A stretch of 60,127 nucleotides of DNA from Lachnospiraceae bacterium (lineage in GTDB: Bacteria > Bacillota > Clostridia > Lachnospirales > Lachnospiraceae): assembly GCA_017624855.1 (NCBI GenBank), contig JAGAMF010000002.1:131866-191992 (forward strand). Reading direction: 5' to 3'. Each line of letters begins with the position of its first letter. Within the stretch, counting starts at the first letter, position 1. Both the position numbers and the translations under genes were made by a program. A model generated the notes under the pieces. It ran no database searches. It saw only the letters and a list, made by a program, of their open reading frames with translations, and was not told the DNA's origin. Shown in pieces: positions 45,170 to 54,492 of the stretch.

Positions 45170-45176
45170 TATATAA

Positions 45177-45216
45177 AAAATTGCAGATGTTGCGTTGTGG
45201 CGTCTGCAATTTTTAT
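45177..45216 (+). terminator. Terminator of ABC-F gene
   Basis: AAATTGCAGA/TCTGCAATTT with a 16-base loop followed by TTATT. Confidence 0.85.
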
Positions 45217-45289
45217 TATGCTATCTTTTTAATCGATATTTGGTTAAAATATAAATATCTTAACTACATTAAAAAAACGGAGGTAACAC

Positions 45290-46966
45290 ATGCAGGCAAT
45301 CGACTTACATGTACATTCCAAACATTCCGACGGCACCTTTACCACCAAAGAACTGGTGGATTTGGCCGTTTATAAGGGCTTAAAAGCCATAGCCTTAACC
45401 GATCACGATACCGTTGCCGGTCTGGAAGAAATCATGGCTTACGCCAAGGACAAGGACATTGAAATTGTTCCCGGCATTGAGTTGTCAACCGAATATAACG
45501 GCAAAGACATTCACATTTTAGGTTTATACATTAACCCTTATAAGCCGCAGTTTCATGCTCATTTAAAAACATTTCAGGAATCCAGAATAAACCGTAATCG
45601 TAAAATGTGTGAAAACTTAGCCGAACAGGGCATAGATATCACTTACGAAGATTTGATGAATACTTTTAAGGGTGCAGTGGTAACCCGTGCCCATTACGCA
45701 AGATATCTTTTAGACAAGGGATATGTAAAAAGCATGAAGGAAGCCTTCGAACGCTATGTAGGCGATCATTGCAAAGCCTTTGTGCCCAGAGAAAAAATCA
45801 CCCCTGAGCAGGCGGTAGACTTAATTCTGCAAGCCGGCGGCATCCCTGTGCTTGCCCATCCCATCCTCTACCGCATGTCGGATGCCAACCTGGACAAACT
45901 GGTAGCTTCCTTAAAAGAAGCCGGCCTTATGGGCATTGAAGCGGTTTACAGCACCTATGCGCCTTCCGAGGAGCGCTATGTAAAACGCCTTGCGGCAAAA
46001 TATGATTTACTCCTTACCGGTGGCTCCGATTTTCATGGAAGCAACAAAAAGGACATTGATTTGGGCAACGGTCGCGGCAGACTTTTCGTACCCGAAGAAC
46101 TGCTGGACAAATTAAAACAGGCCTATTTGGACCGCTTTGTTCCCGCAGAAAAGAATGTGAAAAAGGTACTGCTCTTCGACTTGGACGGCACCCTTTTAAA
46201 CGATGAAAAGACCATTTCTCCCCGCACAAGAAAGGCTTTGGAAGCCTGCGTCAAGCAGGGACATATATTTGCCATTTCTTCCGGTCGTGCATACAGCAGC
46301 ATTGTAAAAATTGTGGAGCGCTTAGGTTTGGAAGACTGCTCTCCCATAATCTCTGCCTACAACGGCAGCCAGATTTATGACTGGAAAACAAAAAAGATGC
46401 TTCACAGCGCCAAACTCTCCACAGATATCATTGCAACCGTAAGAGACATTGCCAGGGAAATGGGCGTACACTTACAGTCTTATTCCGAGACCGAAGTTTT
46501 AAGCGAAGCCGTAAATAAGCAGGTTACCTTTTATTGCGATTATGTAAAAATGAATTATAAAATTCTGCCGGATATAGCCGCAGAAGGTTTAGACAGCTAT
46601 AAATTACTTGCCATTGATTTGGACAATCACAGCTTACTGGAAGCCTTTCAGCAGCGTATTGAAGAAAAATGCCAAGGCCGGATTCAATGTTTCTTCTCCA
46701 ATAATTGGTTTTTAGAGATTTTGCCTTACGGCACCACCAAGGGCACAGCCTTAAAATTTATATGTGAGCACACAGGGGTAAATCCTGCCTTCTCTTACGC
46801 TTTTGCCGATGCGGAAAACGATTTGGCAATGTTGCAGGCCGCCGCATATCCCGTCGCATTGTTGAATGCCATTCCCGTTGCAAAAGCCGCGGCCGGTTTT
46901 GTTACTTTTACAAATAACAATCATGATGGCTTAGCTCCTTTTCTCGAAAAACTCGCCGATAATTAA
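45290..46966 (+). CDS. PHP phosphoesterase-HAD phosphatase fusion
   Basis: 558 residues. The N-terminal PHP domain (~1-275) has the metal motifs DLHVHSKHSDG (4-14), LTDHDTVAG and GIELS, as in YciV-like 3',5'-nucleotide phosphatases. The C-terminal Cof-type HAD domain (~285-555) has LLFDLDGTLL (nucleophile Asp), SSGRAYS and FADAENDLAM. Both act on phosphoesters, so sequential dephosphorylation of a nucleotide or sugar phosphate is possible. GGAGG lies before the ATG. It is monocistronic between ABC-F and purC. Confidence 0.88.
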   Translation: MQAIDLHVHSKHSDGTFTTKELVDLAVYKGLKAIALTDHDTVAGLEEIMAYAKDKDIEIVPGIELSTEYNGKDIHILGLYINPYKPQFHAHLKTFQESRINRNRKMCENLAEQGIDITYEDLMNTFKGAVVTRAHYARYLLDKGYVKSMKEAFERYVGDHCKAFVPREKITPEQAVDLILQAGGIPVLAHPILYRMSDANLDKLVASLKEAGLMGIEAVYSTYAPSEERYVKRLAAKYDLLLTGGSDFHGSNKKDIDLGNGRGRLFVPEELLDKLKQAYLDRFVPAEKNVKKVLLFDLDGTLLNDEKTISPRTRKALEACVKQGHIFAISSGRAYSSIVKIVERLGLEDCSPIISAYNGSQIYDWKTKKMLHSAKLSTDIIATVRDIAREMGVHLQSYSETEVLSEAVNKQVTFYCDYVKMNYKILPDIAAEGLDSYKLLAIDLDNHSLLEAFQQRIEEKCQGRIQCFFSNNWFLEILPYGTTKGTALKFICEHTGVNPAFSYAFADAENDLAMLQAAAYPVALLNAIPVAKAAAGFVTFTNNNHDGLAPFLEKLADN

Positions 46967-47094
46967 CTCAATAATTAGCATATAAAAAATTTTTTTAATT
47001 TTCTGATAAAAAAAAATTGTAAATGTGCGAAGTTTGTGATAAATTGTCTATGTTAAAAGATTTTTTAAATTTTAAAAGAAGGGACGACTTAAAG

Positions 47095-47778
47095 ATGAAA
47101 AAAATCTATGAAGGTAAAACAAAAGATGTTTACAGCCTTGAAAATGGCAATGTTATGTTGAAGTTCAAAGACGACTGTACAGGAAAAGACGGCGTTTTTG
47201 ATCCCGGCGAGAACTCTGTAGGCCTTACAATCGAAGGTATCGGTAAAGCTAATTTACAGACTTCTATCCACTATTTTGAACTTTTAAAAGAAGCAGGCAT
47301 TAAGACACACTATGTAAGTGCTAACCTTGACGAAGCTACTATGGAAGTTCTTCCCGCAACCGTATTCGGCCATGGTCTTGAAGTTATCTGCCGTTTAGTG
47401 GCAACAGGAAGCTTTATTCGCAGATATGGTGAGTACATTGAAAACGGTACCGTTTTAGAAGGCGGTTATGTAGAATGTACCTTCAAGAACGATGCTTTGG
47501 GCGATCCCCTTGTAACAAGCGAAGGTCTTGCTGCATTAGGCATCATGACTCCCGCAATGTTTGAAAGCATGAAGGAGCAGACCTTAAAGATTACCAAGAT
47601 TGTTGCTGATGACTTAAAGACATTAGGCCTTGACCTTTGGGATATTAAGTTTGAATTCGGTTACAACAACGACGAAGTTATCTTAATCGACGAAATCGCT
47701 TCCGGAAACATGCGTGTATACAAGGACGGCAAGATTGTTGATCCCGTTGAATTAACCAAGATTATCAACAACAGATAA
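47095..47778 (+). CDS. purC: SAICAR synthase (phosphoribosylaminoimidazole-succinocarboxamide synthase)
   Basis: 227 residues from [13 protein letters not shown]; the longer frame adds 24 atypical residues. Family signatures include GKTKDVY (6-12), [12 protein letters not shown] (~99-110) and LWDIKFEFG (~177-185) with [11 protein letters not shown]. It ligates aspartate to CAIR in purine synthesis. AAGGGA lies about 12 bases before the ATG, a loose spacing. It stands apart from other pur genes. No purine riboswitch is seen in the 128-base A+T-rich leader. Confidence 0.95.
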   Translation: MKKIYEGKTKDVYSLENGNVMLKFKDDCTGKDGVFDPGENSVGLTIEGIGKANLQTSIHYFELLKEAGIKTHYVSANLDEATMEVLPATVFGHGLEVICRLVATGSFIRRYGEYIENGTVLEGGYVECTFKNDALGDPLVTSEGLAALGIMTPAMFESMKEQTLKITKIVADDLKTLGLDLWDIKFEFGYNNDEVILIDEIASGNMRVYKDGKIVDPVELTKIINNR

Positions 47779-47800
47779 TTATACTGTTTAAAACAAAAAT

Positions 47801-47830
47801 AAGCTGTGGTGTAATGATGCACCACAGCTT
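47801..47830. terminator. Bidirectional terminator after purC
   Basis: AAGCTGTGGTG/CACCACAGCTT with an 8-base loop; TTATTTTATT follows on the plus strand and ATTTTTG on the minus strand. It serves the convergent purC and PilZ genes. Confidence 0.85.
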
Positions 47831-47855
47831 TTATTTTATTGCTCTTCTGTCATAT

Positions 47856-48506
47856 TTATTTTCCTTTTTTGCTGGTGTTTACTCTATGCTCCAACTGTTT
47901 GTTGGCAATATACTTTCGAACCAGCGGACTGTCCTTTAGCAAACGACAACCATAGAGAATGTTTTTCTCGGTAACCTCAGCTCGCACCACGCGACCGGTC
48001 AAATTGAAACGCTCATCCAATCCCTTATCATAAAAATCAATCATGACTGCTTCATTTTTATTGATTTTCACTTCCGAATTGGCATCCAATAAAATCGCAA
48101 AGCCGCTTTCACTGATATCTTTTATCAGAACATCAAAAGGCACTTCTTTACCCAGAATCGTTGCTTTACCATCAATACCGATAAACACTCGAAAATTCTC
48201 CCGGCGATTGATTTTTACGCCGCTTACTTCACTGGTAATCACATGATAAGTAACACCATCAATAAATTCCCTGTTTATATGTACAATTTTCCAAAGATAA
48301 GGTGTTTTTTCTTCCTCATATGCAATCATAGAAATTGCGACAGCACCGGAATTAAAATTCAGTATTACTCCATTATGCTCAAAGGGCATAACATAGAGCT
48401 TATCCCCCTCAACAAAAGCAATATCGGAATTGAGTGTCATACTGGACTGCTGATTAGAGATGGTTATACTCATTTTAAAATTGGGTGTAATCTCTCTTAT
48501 TTCCAT
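47856..48506 (-). CDS. PilZ-domain cyclic di-GMP receptor (YcgR-like)
   Basis: 216 residues. An N-terminal YcgR-like barrel (~1-95) precedes a PilZ domain (~97-215) with the cyclic di-GMP motifs RRENFR (~101-106) and DISESGF (~132-138). It probably adjusts motility or surface functions in answer to cyclic di-GMP, made for example by the cyclase at 42251. No motility genes are in the window. It has no close operon partner. Confidence 0.88.
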   Translation of the reverse strand: MEIREITPNFKMSITISNQQSSMTLNSDIAFVEGDKLYVMPFEHNGVILNFNSGAVAISMIAYEEEKTPYLWKIVHINREFIDGVTYHVITSEVSGVKINRRENFRVFIGIDGKATILGKEVPFDVLIKDISESGFAILLDANSEVKINKNEAVMIDFYDKGLDERFNLTGRVVRAEVTEKNILYGCRLLKDSPLVRKYIANKQLEHRVNTSKKGK

Positions 48507-48614
48507 ACAATTAATCCTTTTTTAATTTTATAAAGACATTGGCTTTCAACAGTAAAATCTAAAATCTTTACCATATCTTAATTATATCATACTACAAAAA
48601 TAAATGCGAACATT

Positions 48615-48875
48615 TTATGCTTCAATAATCAAAAATCTTCCGTCACCGATTTCAAAAACTTCTTCGGCCTCAAGAATGCTGGATTCATCATAATCCTCTA
48701 CATCCAATCCTGCCTCATCAAAATATTCCCACACTTCTTTTACGGAATTCACCACAACAGCCATGCAATCATCCAAAAAATCCGCCGCTTCTTCTTCCGT
48801 TTCCGCTACTTTTTCAGGGAAGAGCTGTAACTGCTTCTCTAAAAATGCCTGTAATACAATTTTATCGTAATCCAT
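48615..48875 (-). CDS. Small acidic protein, unknown
   Basis: 86 residues from the ATG eight bases after GGAGG. Strongly acidic, helical in the first half (AETEEEAADFLDDCMAVVV region), ending EIGDGRFLIIEA. I do not recognise a family. It precedes no partner but follows maf by 47 bases downstream, so it may be the last gene of the ppx-ppk-maf unit. Confidence 0.6.
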   Translation of the reverse strand: MDYDKIVLQAFLEKQLQLFPEKVAETEEEAADFLDDCMAVVVNSVKEVWEYFDEAGLDVEDYDESSILEAEEVFEIGDGRFLIIEA

Positions 48876-48922
48876 AATCATAACCTCCATTTTCTCTTAT
48901 ATCACGAATAGCTTCATGCTAT

Positions 48923-49555
48923 TTACGAACAAACATCCGATGCCGCGTTTTTATTCCATTCGATACCAAACCCGGCAAGCTCTTGACAAATATGAGCCAC
49001 CGGCAAGCCAACCACACTGAAATAATCTCCGTTAATACCTTTTATATAAGCGCTACATAAGCCTTGGATGGCATAAGAACCTGCCTTATCATAAGGTTCA
49101 GATGTATTGCAGTATGCCTCGATTTGCGCCTTGCTCATCTCATAGAAAGTCACATCCGTCTTCTCATAAAAGGTTCTGCAATGCATACGCTCATCTTTAA
49201 AAATCATCAGCGTCACTCCGGTATATACCTGATGGGTCTTTCCCGAAAGCATGGTAATCATCCGAATGGCATCTTCCTTATCCTTGGGCTTTCCTAAAAT
49301 TTGCCCCTCTGCCGCTACCACGGTATCGGAACCGATTACCACAAAATCCTGATTAATCCCTCTTGCATCGTACATAACAGGAATTTTGCCGGCCACATCT
49401 TCTGCTTTAAGATGCGACAACTCCATAACATATTCTCCGGGTTCTGTGGCCTGTGTGACTTCCTCCGCCTCACTTACCCGCACCTCAAATTCCATTCCAA
49501 TCTGTTCAAGCAGCTCCTTGCGTCTGGGAGATGCCGATGCCAGAATAAACTTCAT
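48923..49555 (-). CDS. maf: Maf-family nucleotide pyrophosphatase
   Basis: 210 residues. ILASASPRRKELL (4-16), SDTVVAAEGQILGKP (~75-89) and the KAGSYAIQG motif (~157-165) are classic. Maf removes non-canonical or excess NTPs (dTTP/UTP type) and is linked to septation control. Its ATG directly follows the ppk stop, indicating one operon with ppk and ppx. Confidence 0.95.
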   Translation of the reverse strand: MKFILASASPRRKELLEQIGMEFEVRVSEAEEVTQATEPGEYVMELSHLKAEDVAGKIPVMYDARGINQDFVVIGSDTVVAAEGQILGKPKDKEDAIRMITMLSGKTHQVYTGVTLMIFKDERMHCRTFYEKTDVTFYEMSKAQIEAYCNTSEPYDKAGSYAIQGLCSAYIKGINGDYFSVVGLPVAHICQELAGFGIEWNKNAASDVCS

Positions 49556-51700
49556 CTATTCTTCCTCCGTTGTTTCAGGCTTGGTCTCCGGTATAAAAAC
49601 TCTCGTATCTTTTACCTGCTTTTTGGCTGCTTTCGCCGTTTTTACGGCTTCTTCCGCAAAGAAACTCTGTGAACCAAATAAAACCTTACCTCTTTTATCA
49701 ATTTTATCATAAGTGCCATCCGGCTGTAAAAGCTGTGCTTTTAAGGTATCCTTCAACTGACACTCTAAAATATGTGCCACCTTCTCCTGCAAATTCTTTT
49801 CCAGAATCGGGAAGAGAATTTCAACACGGCGTTCCAGGTTTCTGGGCATCCAGTCTGCGGAACTTAAATAATATTCCTCGTTCCCGCCGTTTTCAAAATA
49901 ATAAATACGGCTGTGCTCCAAGAAATTTCCTACAATGGAGCGTACGGTAATATTATCGCTCACGCCGGGAATACCCACCTTTAAACAGCAAATACCGCGC
50001 ACAATCAAATCAATTTTTACTCCGGCACTGCTTGCCTCATATAAGGCCACAATAATGTCTCTGTCGCACAGCGAATTCATTTTGGCAATAATATGAGCAT
50101 TCTCTCCTGCCAAAGCATGCTTTTTCTCCCGCTCTATCAGGTATAAAAATCTGTCCTTCATCCAAAGAGGCGCCAAAGACAAACGATTCCAGCTTAAAGG
50201 TTCGGAATATCCGGACAACATATTAAATACCGCCGTTGCGTCCTCGCCAATGGCCTCATTACAGGTAAAAAGACCTAAATCCGTATAAAGTTTTGCGGTA
50301 GCATCATTATAATTACCGGTAGCCAAATGCACATATCGGCGAATACCATCATTTTCACGGCGTACCACCAAAGTAATTTTACTATGAGTCTTTAAACCTA
50401 CCAAACCGTAGATTACATGACAGCCTGCTTTTTCAAGTTTCTTTGCCCAAACGATATTGTTCTCTTCATCAAAACGAGCCTTTAATTCCACTAAAACAGA
50501 AACCTGCTTACCATTCTCCGCCGCCTGAGCCAAAGCCGCAATGATCGGCGAATTACCGCTGACACGGTACAAAGTCTGCTTAATGGCCAATACATCCTTA
50601 TCCTTTGCCGCCTGACGAATAAAATCCACCACCGGTTCAAAACTCTGGTAAGGATGATGCATCAGAATATCCCCGCGACGAATGGCGGTAAATACATCTT
50701 CATCTTTATTAAATTCCGTAACCTCAGCCGGCTCATGAGGCGGATTTTTTAAATGTGTAAAACCATCCAAGCCATATACTTTCATGAGTACGGTCAAATC
50801 CAGAGGACCGTTGATTTTAAAAACATCATCTTCCTCAACTTCCAACTCCTTCTTCAGGATATTCAAAAGCTTTTTATTTACGCCGTCTTCCACTTCCAGT
50901 CGGATTGCTTTACCCCACTGACGCTTCTTTACCTGACGCTCAATTTCTTTTAAAAGATCTTCTGCTTCATCCTCATCAATGGACAAATCCGCATTACGCA
51001 TAATACGAAAAGGATGAGCACACAACACATCATAATTCAAAAACAATTTCTGAATGTTTCGCTCAATCACTTCTTCCAAAAGAATAATCGTCTGCTCTCC
51101 GTTTTCGGAAGGCAAGGTAATGACACGGCTTAACACGCTGGGTACCTGTACCGTGGCAAATTCCTCTTCTTTTTTGTCACCCTTTTTACACAATAAAGCT
51201 CCGATATTTAAGGACTTATTTCGAATCAAAGGAAAAGGTCTGGAAGAATCCACGGCCATAGGCGTTAATACCGGATAAATATTTTCTTCAAAATACCGGT
51301 CTGCATATTCAGCCTGGGCCTCCGTTAAGTCCTCATGCTTTTCGATGATTATAAGACCGTTTTGCTCCAACTGAGGAAGCAAAGAACGGTTATAGGTGGA
51401 ATACTGAAGGCTCACCAATTCATGTGTTGCCTTGTTCAACTTCTTTAACTGTTCCTTCGGCGACATTCCCGCAATATCCGGCTTGGAATATCCCGCATCC
51501 ACCATATCCTTTAAGGATGCCACGCGCACCATAAAGAACTCATCCAAATTGGATGCCGTAATACTTAAAAATTTCAATCTTTCAAACAAAGGTAAGTTTT
51601 TATCTCTTGCCTCACCTAAAATTCTTTCATTAAAAGCCATCCATGACAATTCCCTGTTAAAGAAATTCTCAGGAGCGGTTAAATCTTTTTTTCCCTGCAT
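49556..51700 (-). CDS. ppk1: Polyphosphate kinase 1
   Basis: 714 residues with the full N-terminal, head and two PLD-like domains: FFNRELSWMAFNERIL near the start, the catalytic-histidine region HLATGNYNDATAKLY (~456-470) and THSKITLVV. It polymerises the terminal phosphate of ATP into polyphosphate at the membrane. The C-terminus carries a ~30-residue basic/acidic tail (KTAKAAKKQVK). It lies between ppx (20-base gap) and maf (no gap). Confidence 0.96.
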   Translation of the reverse strand: MQGKKDLTAPENFFNRELSWMAFNERILGEARDKNLPLFERLKFLSITASNLDEFFMVRVASLKDMVDAGYSKPDIAGMSPKEQLKKLNKATHELVSLQYSTYNRSLLPQLEQNGLIIIEKHEDLTEAQAEYADRYFEENIYPVLTPMAVDSSRPFPLIRNKSLNIGALLCKKGDKKEEEFATVQVPSVLSRVITLPSENGEQTIILLEEVIERNIQKLFLNYDVLCAHPFRIMRNADLSIDEDEAEDLLKEIERQVKKRQWGKAIRLEVEDGVNKKLLNILKKELEVEEDDVFKINGPLDLTVLMKVYGLDGFTHLKNPPHEPAEVTEFNKDEDVFTAIRRGDILMHHPYQSFEPVVDFIRQAAKDKDVLAIKQTLYRVSGNSPIIAALAQAAENGKQVSVLVELKARFDEENNIVWAKKLEKAGCHVIYGLVGLKTHSKITLVVRRENDGIRRYVHLATGNYNDATAKLYTDLGLFTCNEAIGEDATAVFNMLSGYSEPLSWNRLSLAPLWMKDRFLYLIEREKKHALAGENAHIIAKMNSLCDRDIIVALYEASSAGVKIDLIVRGICCLKVGIPGVSDNITVRSIVGNFLEHSRIYYFENGGNEEYYLSSADWMPRNLERRVEILFPILEKNLQEKVAHILECQLKDTLKAQLLQPDGTYDKIDKRGKVLFGSQSFFAEEAVKTAKAAKKQVKDTRVFIPETKPETTEEE

Positions 51701-51720
51701 TTCCCTTACCCCTTTTATAA

Positions 51721-53265
51721 TTAAACCGTACGCTTCTGTCTGATTACCGGTTTAATGTTATATACTTCTTCGAAAAATCTTGCCGCATTCCAGAAAAGAC
51801 CCTTTTCCAATGCGATATTCTCTGCGGTATCTACCTGAATCCACAATTCATTCTCATGAATGGTAGTTTTAATATCTTTAAATTTCTGCTTGTGTGTTTT
51901 ATCCAAACCGTTTGCCACGCGAAGAATCGAAGTCAGCTTGGCCACCACCAGGTATGCGTCTTTATCTATGCCGCCGTCTTTGGCAATTTCATCATAATAA
52001 GCAAAGTCTTCATGATTGTATTTTACGATGTTGGCTACCATCTCTCTTTCCAAATGAGACAAACCGATAATTTCCGTATTCATCACAATATGGTAAGAAC
52101 ATTCTCCCACGGATACCATGTTTACATATTTGCCGCAATCATGAAGCAATGTGGCAATTTGAAGTAAAAGGCGTTCTCTTTTACCCAAACCGTGAATCTT
52201 TTTCATGCTGTCAAAAACAGTAAGGCAGATTTTTTCCAAGGTCTCCCCTCTGCGCTTGCTGCCCTGGTATCTTTTACTGATATTCTTTGCACAGGCAATA
52301 ATATCTTCTTCAAAATCATGGGTGGGTTTAATCCATTTGTTCCGCTCCGCATAGTCGTATCCGATACCGTCACAAAGAGTCACACCGGGAACCCAAAGGC
52401 AATCGGCCCCCATGAATTCCAATGTGCTTTTAATCAGCTGGGATGAAATATGCAACAGAGGCACATTTTCTTCCGCCATGTTTAACTGTCCCGCCACTTC
52501 CATGTCATTCTTGTTTTGGAACAATTTTACATTCTCCAAGAACTTCTTACGCTCAATATAACCTTTTTTGTAAACTTCGGGATAAACCTGCTTCACCACC
52601 GCAGACACATAATCGTCTACAACGATTAAATTCTTGATTTCCCGATCTTTTAAATACAACTTCTTAAACACTGCCAGCTGCGTATCGATCAACTCTGCCA
52701 GAACCGTCTGATACTGACTGGGTTTTACATCGATATAACGCATCTTTTCATACAATCGTAACACACCGAGACGAATATTCTGTGTTGCCACCAACGCATC
52801 CTTATCGAAAAGTGACACCTGAATACTTCCGCCACCGATATCAAGAATCGCAGTACCGCTTGAAATAATTTTATAAAAGTCTTCTCCCTGAGCCGCAATG
52901 GATTTATAATCCAGAAAACGCTGCTCCGAATTACTCAAATACTGCACCTTAATTCCGGTCTTTTTCTCAATCTGATCAAGTACAATGATGGTATTGTCCA
53001 ACTCACGAATTGCACTGGTTCCGTATGCACAATAATCCTCCACCTTGTAAGAACGCATCACCAAAGTAAACTCACGAAGCACATGGCACAATTCCTCCAT
53101 ATGTTCGTAAGACAACTTACCTGTTTTATAGGATTCGGTACCGATATCCAGACTGTGTCTGACATGGTCTATTACCTTCAGTCCCGTCTGAGGCGATACT
53201 TCGAATATTTTCATGGCAAGTTCGTGGGAACCCACATCAATTGCCGCAAATGTTTTCTTTTTCAT
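51721..53265 (-). CDS. ppx: Exopolyphosphatase / guanosine pentaphosphatase
   Basis: 514 residues. An actin-like ASKHA fold opens with FAAIDVGSHELAMKIFEV (5-22); AILDIGGGSIQVSLF (~137-151) is the second phosphate loop; the C-terminal ~190 residues are an HD-like domain (LLHDCGKYVNM). It breaks down polyphosphate and perhaps pppGpp. Paired with ppk it sets polyphosphate level, and it links to rel's alarmone. It has its own promoter and heads the ppx-ppk-maf operon. Confidence 0.93.
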   Translation of the reverse strand: MKKKTFAAIDVGSHELAMKIFEVSPQTGLKVIDHVRHSLDIGTESYKTGKLSYEHMEELCHVLREFTLVMRSYKVEDYCAYGTSAIRELDNTIIVLDQIEKKTGIKVQYLSNSEQRFLDYKSIAAQGEDFYKIISSGTAILDIGGGSIQVSLFDKDALVATQNIRLGVLRLYEKMRYIDVKPSQYQTVLAELIDTQLAVFKKLYLKDREIKNLIVVDDYVSAVVKQVYPEVYKKGYIERKKFLENVKLFQNKNDMEVAGQLNMAEENVPLLHISSQLIKSTLEFMGADCLWVPGVTLCDGIGYDYAERNKWIKPTHDFEEDIIACAKNISKRYQGSKRRGETLEKICLTVFDSMKKIHGLGKRERLLLQIATLLHDCGKYVNMVSVGECSYHIVMNTEIIGLSHLEREMVANIVKYNHEDFAYYDEIAKDGGIDKDAYLVVAKLTSILRVANGLDKTHKQKFKDIKTTIHENELWIQVDTAENIALEKGLFWNAARFFEEVYNIKPVIRQKRTV

Positions 53266-53296
53266 AGTTGTTTTCCTTTACCCAATACTTACTTCT

Positions 53297-53325
53297 ATTG
53301 TACTTCAAAACCCGCGGATGTACAA
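53297..53325 (-). promoter_or_regulatory. Promoter of ppx-ppk-maf operon
   Basis: TTGTAC (53325-53320), 17 bases, TACAAT (53302-53297), about 25 bases before the ATG. Confidence 0.65.
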
Positions 53326-53380
53326 CTTAATTTACGCAGATTTAACCTACTCTTTACTTCTTTCCAGGCAACACTTTTGA

Positions 53381-53409
53381 TTGCTATTTTCCCTTTCGTG
53401 AAGTATACT
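53381..53409 (+). promoter_or_regulatory. Promoter of the DUF5050 gene
   Basis: TTGCTA (53381-53386), 17 bases, TATACT (53404-53409). Confidence 0.65.
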
Positions 53410-53460
53410 GAAATTGTAAAAAAGAGAATTTATTCATTGATTATGAAGGGACGAATTCTT

Positions 53461-54492
53461 ATGAATCAGAAAGTAAAATTATTCCTTATTTTAGGCGGAA
53501 TCGCTCTTGCATTTGCCCTACTGTTCGTAATAGATATCTTTGCGGGCCGTATTCCCGAAAACCCTGCCGGCACCGTAGGCAACACGGCCGGTAATCTTTA
53601 TAACGGCGGATACTTTTGCGAGGATTCAGAGGGCCGGGTATTCTTTTCCAATTCCTACGATCACGGTTCCCTATATGTTATGAATGCCGACGAAAGCAAT
53701 GTAGAGAAACTTTCCGCAAACACGGTAAAATCCATCAATACCGGTGGCGATTACATTTACTACTATATGAGCGACTCCAGCGCGTCTAGCGGCTTAGGCT
53801 TTGTGCGCCGCGTCATCGGTGTATACCGCTCCGATAAGGAAGGTAAGGATATAACCACTCTCAGCCGTTTTCCTGCGGGCACACTGCTTTTGGTAGATAA
53901 CTCACTCTATGTGCAAAGCATTCCCGACGAAGGCGGCGTGAATTTACTGAAACTCAGCCTGGACGGCAAAGAAGAGACCGTTTTATCAACAGACAAAATT
54001 TATCCCGCCAGCGTATACAACGGACGCATTTATTACAATGACAATGCAAACTCTCACTTTTTATATCAGTGGGACACTTACACCGATGCAAATGCAGTGG
54101 TTGTAAAATATAACATGTGGAATCCCATCCGCCAAGGGGATTACATCTATTTTATGGACATTCTGGAAAATTATCGCTTATGTCGCTACAGCTTAAGCGA
54201 AGATATCATTGAAGTATTAAGCTCCGACCGGGTAGATAGTTTTAATGTTACCGACAATTATGTCTTTTATCAAAAATCCTCCGACACACAGCCCGGACTT
54301 ATGCGCATAAGCCTTGACGGTTCGGAGGAAATCATGCTTGCGGAAGGTGTCTATAATAACATTAACGCCACATCCCATTATGTTTATTTTCAGGAATTCG
54401 GTGATACAATCACCACCTATCGCGTACCTCTTAGCGGTACCGAAGTCTCAGAATTCTACGCTGCTGCCAATGCAGTAACTACTTCTGAGTAA
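53461..54492 (+). CDS. Membrane-anchored DUF5050 protein
   Basis: 343 residues from the ATG nine bases after AAGGGAC; the much longer frame upstream overlaps the ppx gene on the other strand and is not supported. An N-terminal membrane anchor (~8-30) is followed by repeated YYM, YRSDKEGKD and LMRISLDG-type units typical of the beta-propeller DUF5050 region, exposed outside the cell. Role unknown; such proteins may bind wall or sugar ligands. Its 3' end overlaps folBK by 14 bases tail to tail. Confidence 0.8.
   Translation: MNQKVKLFLILGGIALAFALLFVIDIFAGRIPENPAGTVGNTAGNLYNGGYFCEDSEGRVFFSNSYDHGSLYVMNADESNVEKLSANTVKSINTGGDYIYYYMSDSSASSGLGFVRRVIGVYRSDKEGKDITTLSRFPAGTLLLVDNSLYVQSIPDEGGVNLLKLSLDGKEETVLSTDKIYPASVYNGRIYYNDNANSHFLYQWDTYTDANAVVVKYNMWNPIRQGDYIYFMDILENYRLCRYSLSEDIIEVLSSDRVDSFNVTDNYVFYQKSSDTQPGLMRISLDGSEEIMLAEGVYNNINATSHYVYFQEFGDTITTYRVPLSGTEVSEFYAAANAVTTSE

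Noticed and set aside
47023-47094. N-terminal extension of PurC
   Set aside because: The family begins at [10 protein letters not shown], and the extra 24 residues are low-complexity with no ribosome site.
46967-47094. Purine riboswitch upstream of purC
   Set aside because: No three-way-junction core or paired loops can be drawn; the stretch is simple A+T-rich DNA.
53083-53460. N-terminal extension of the DUF5050 protein
   Set aside because: It overlaps ppx on the opposite strand; AAGGGAC and the membrane anchor place the start at 53461.
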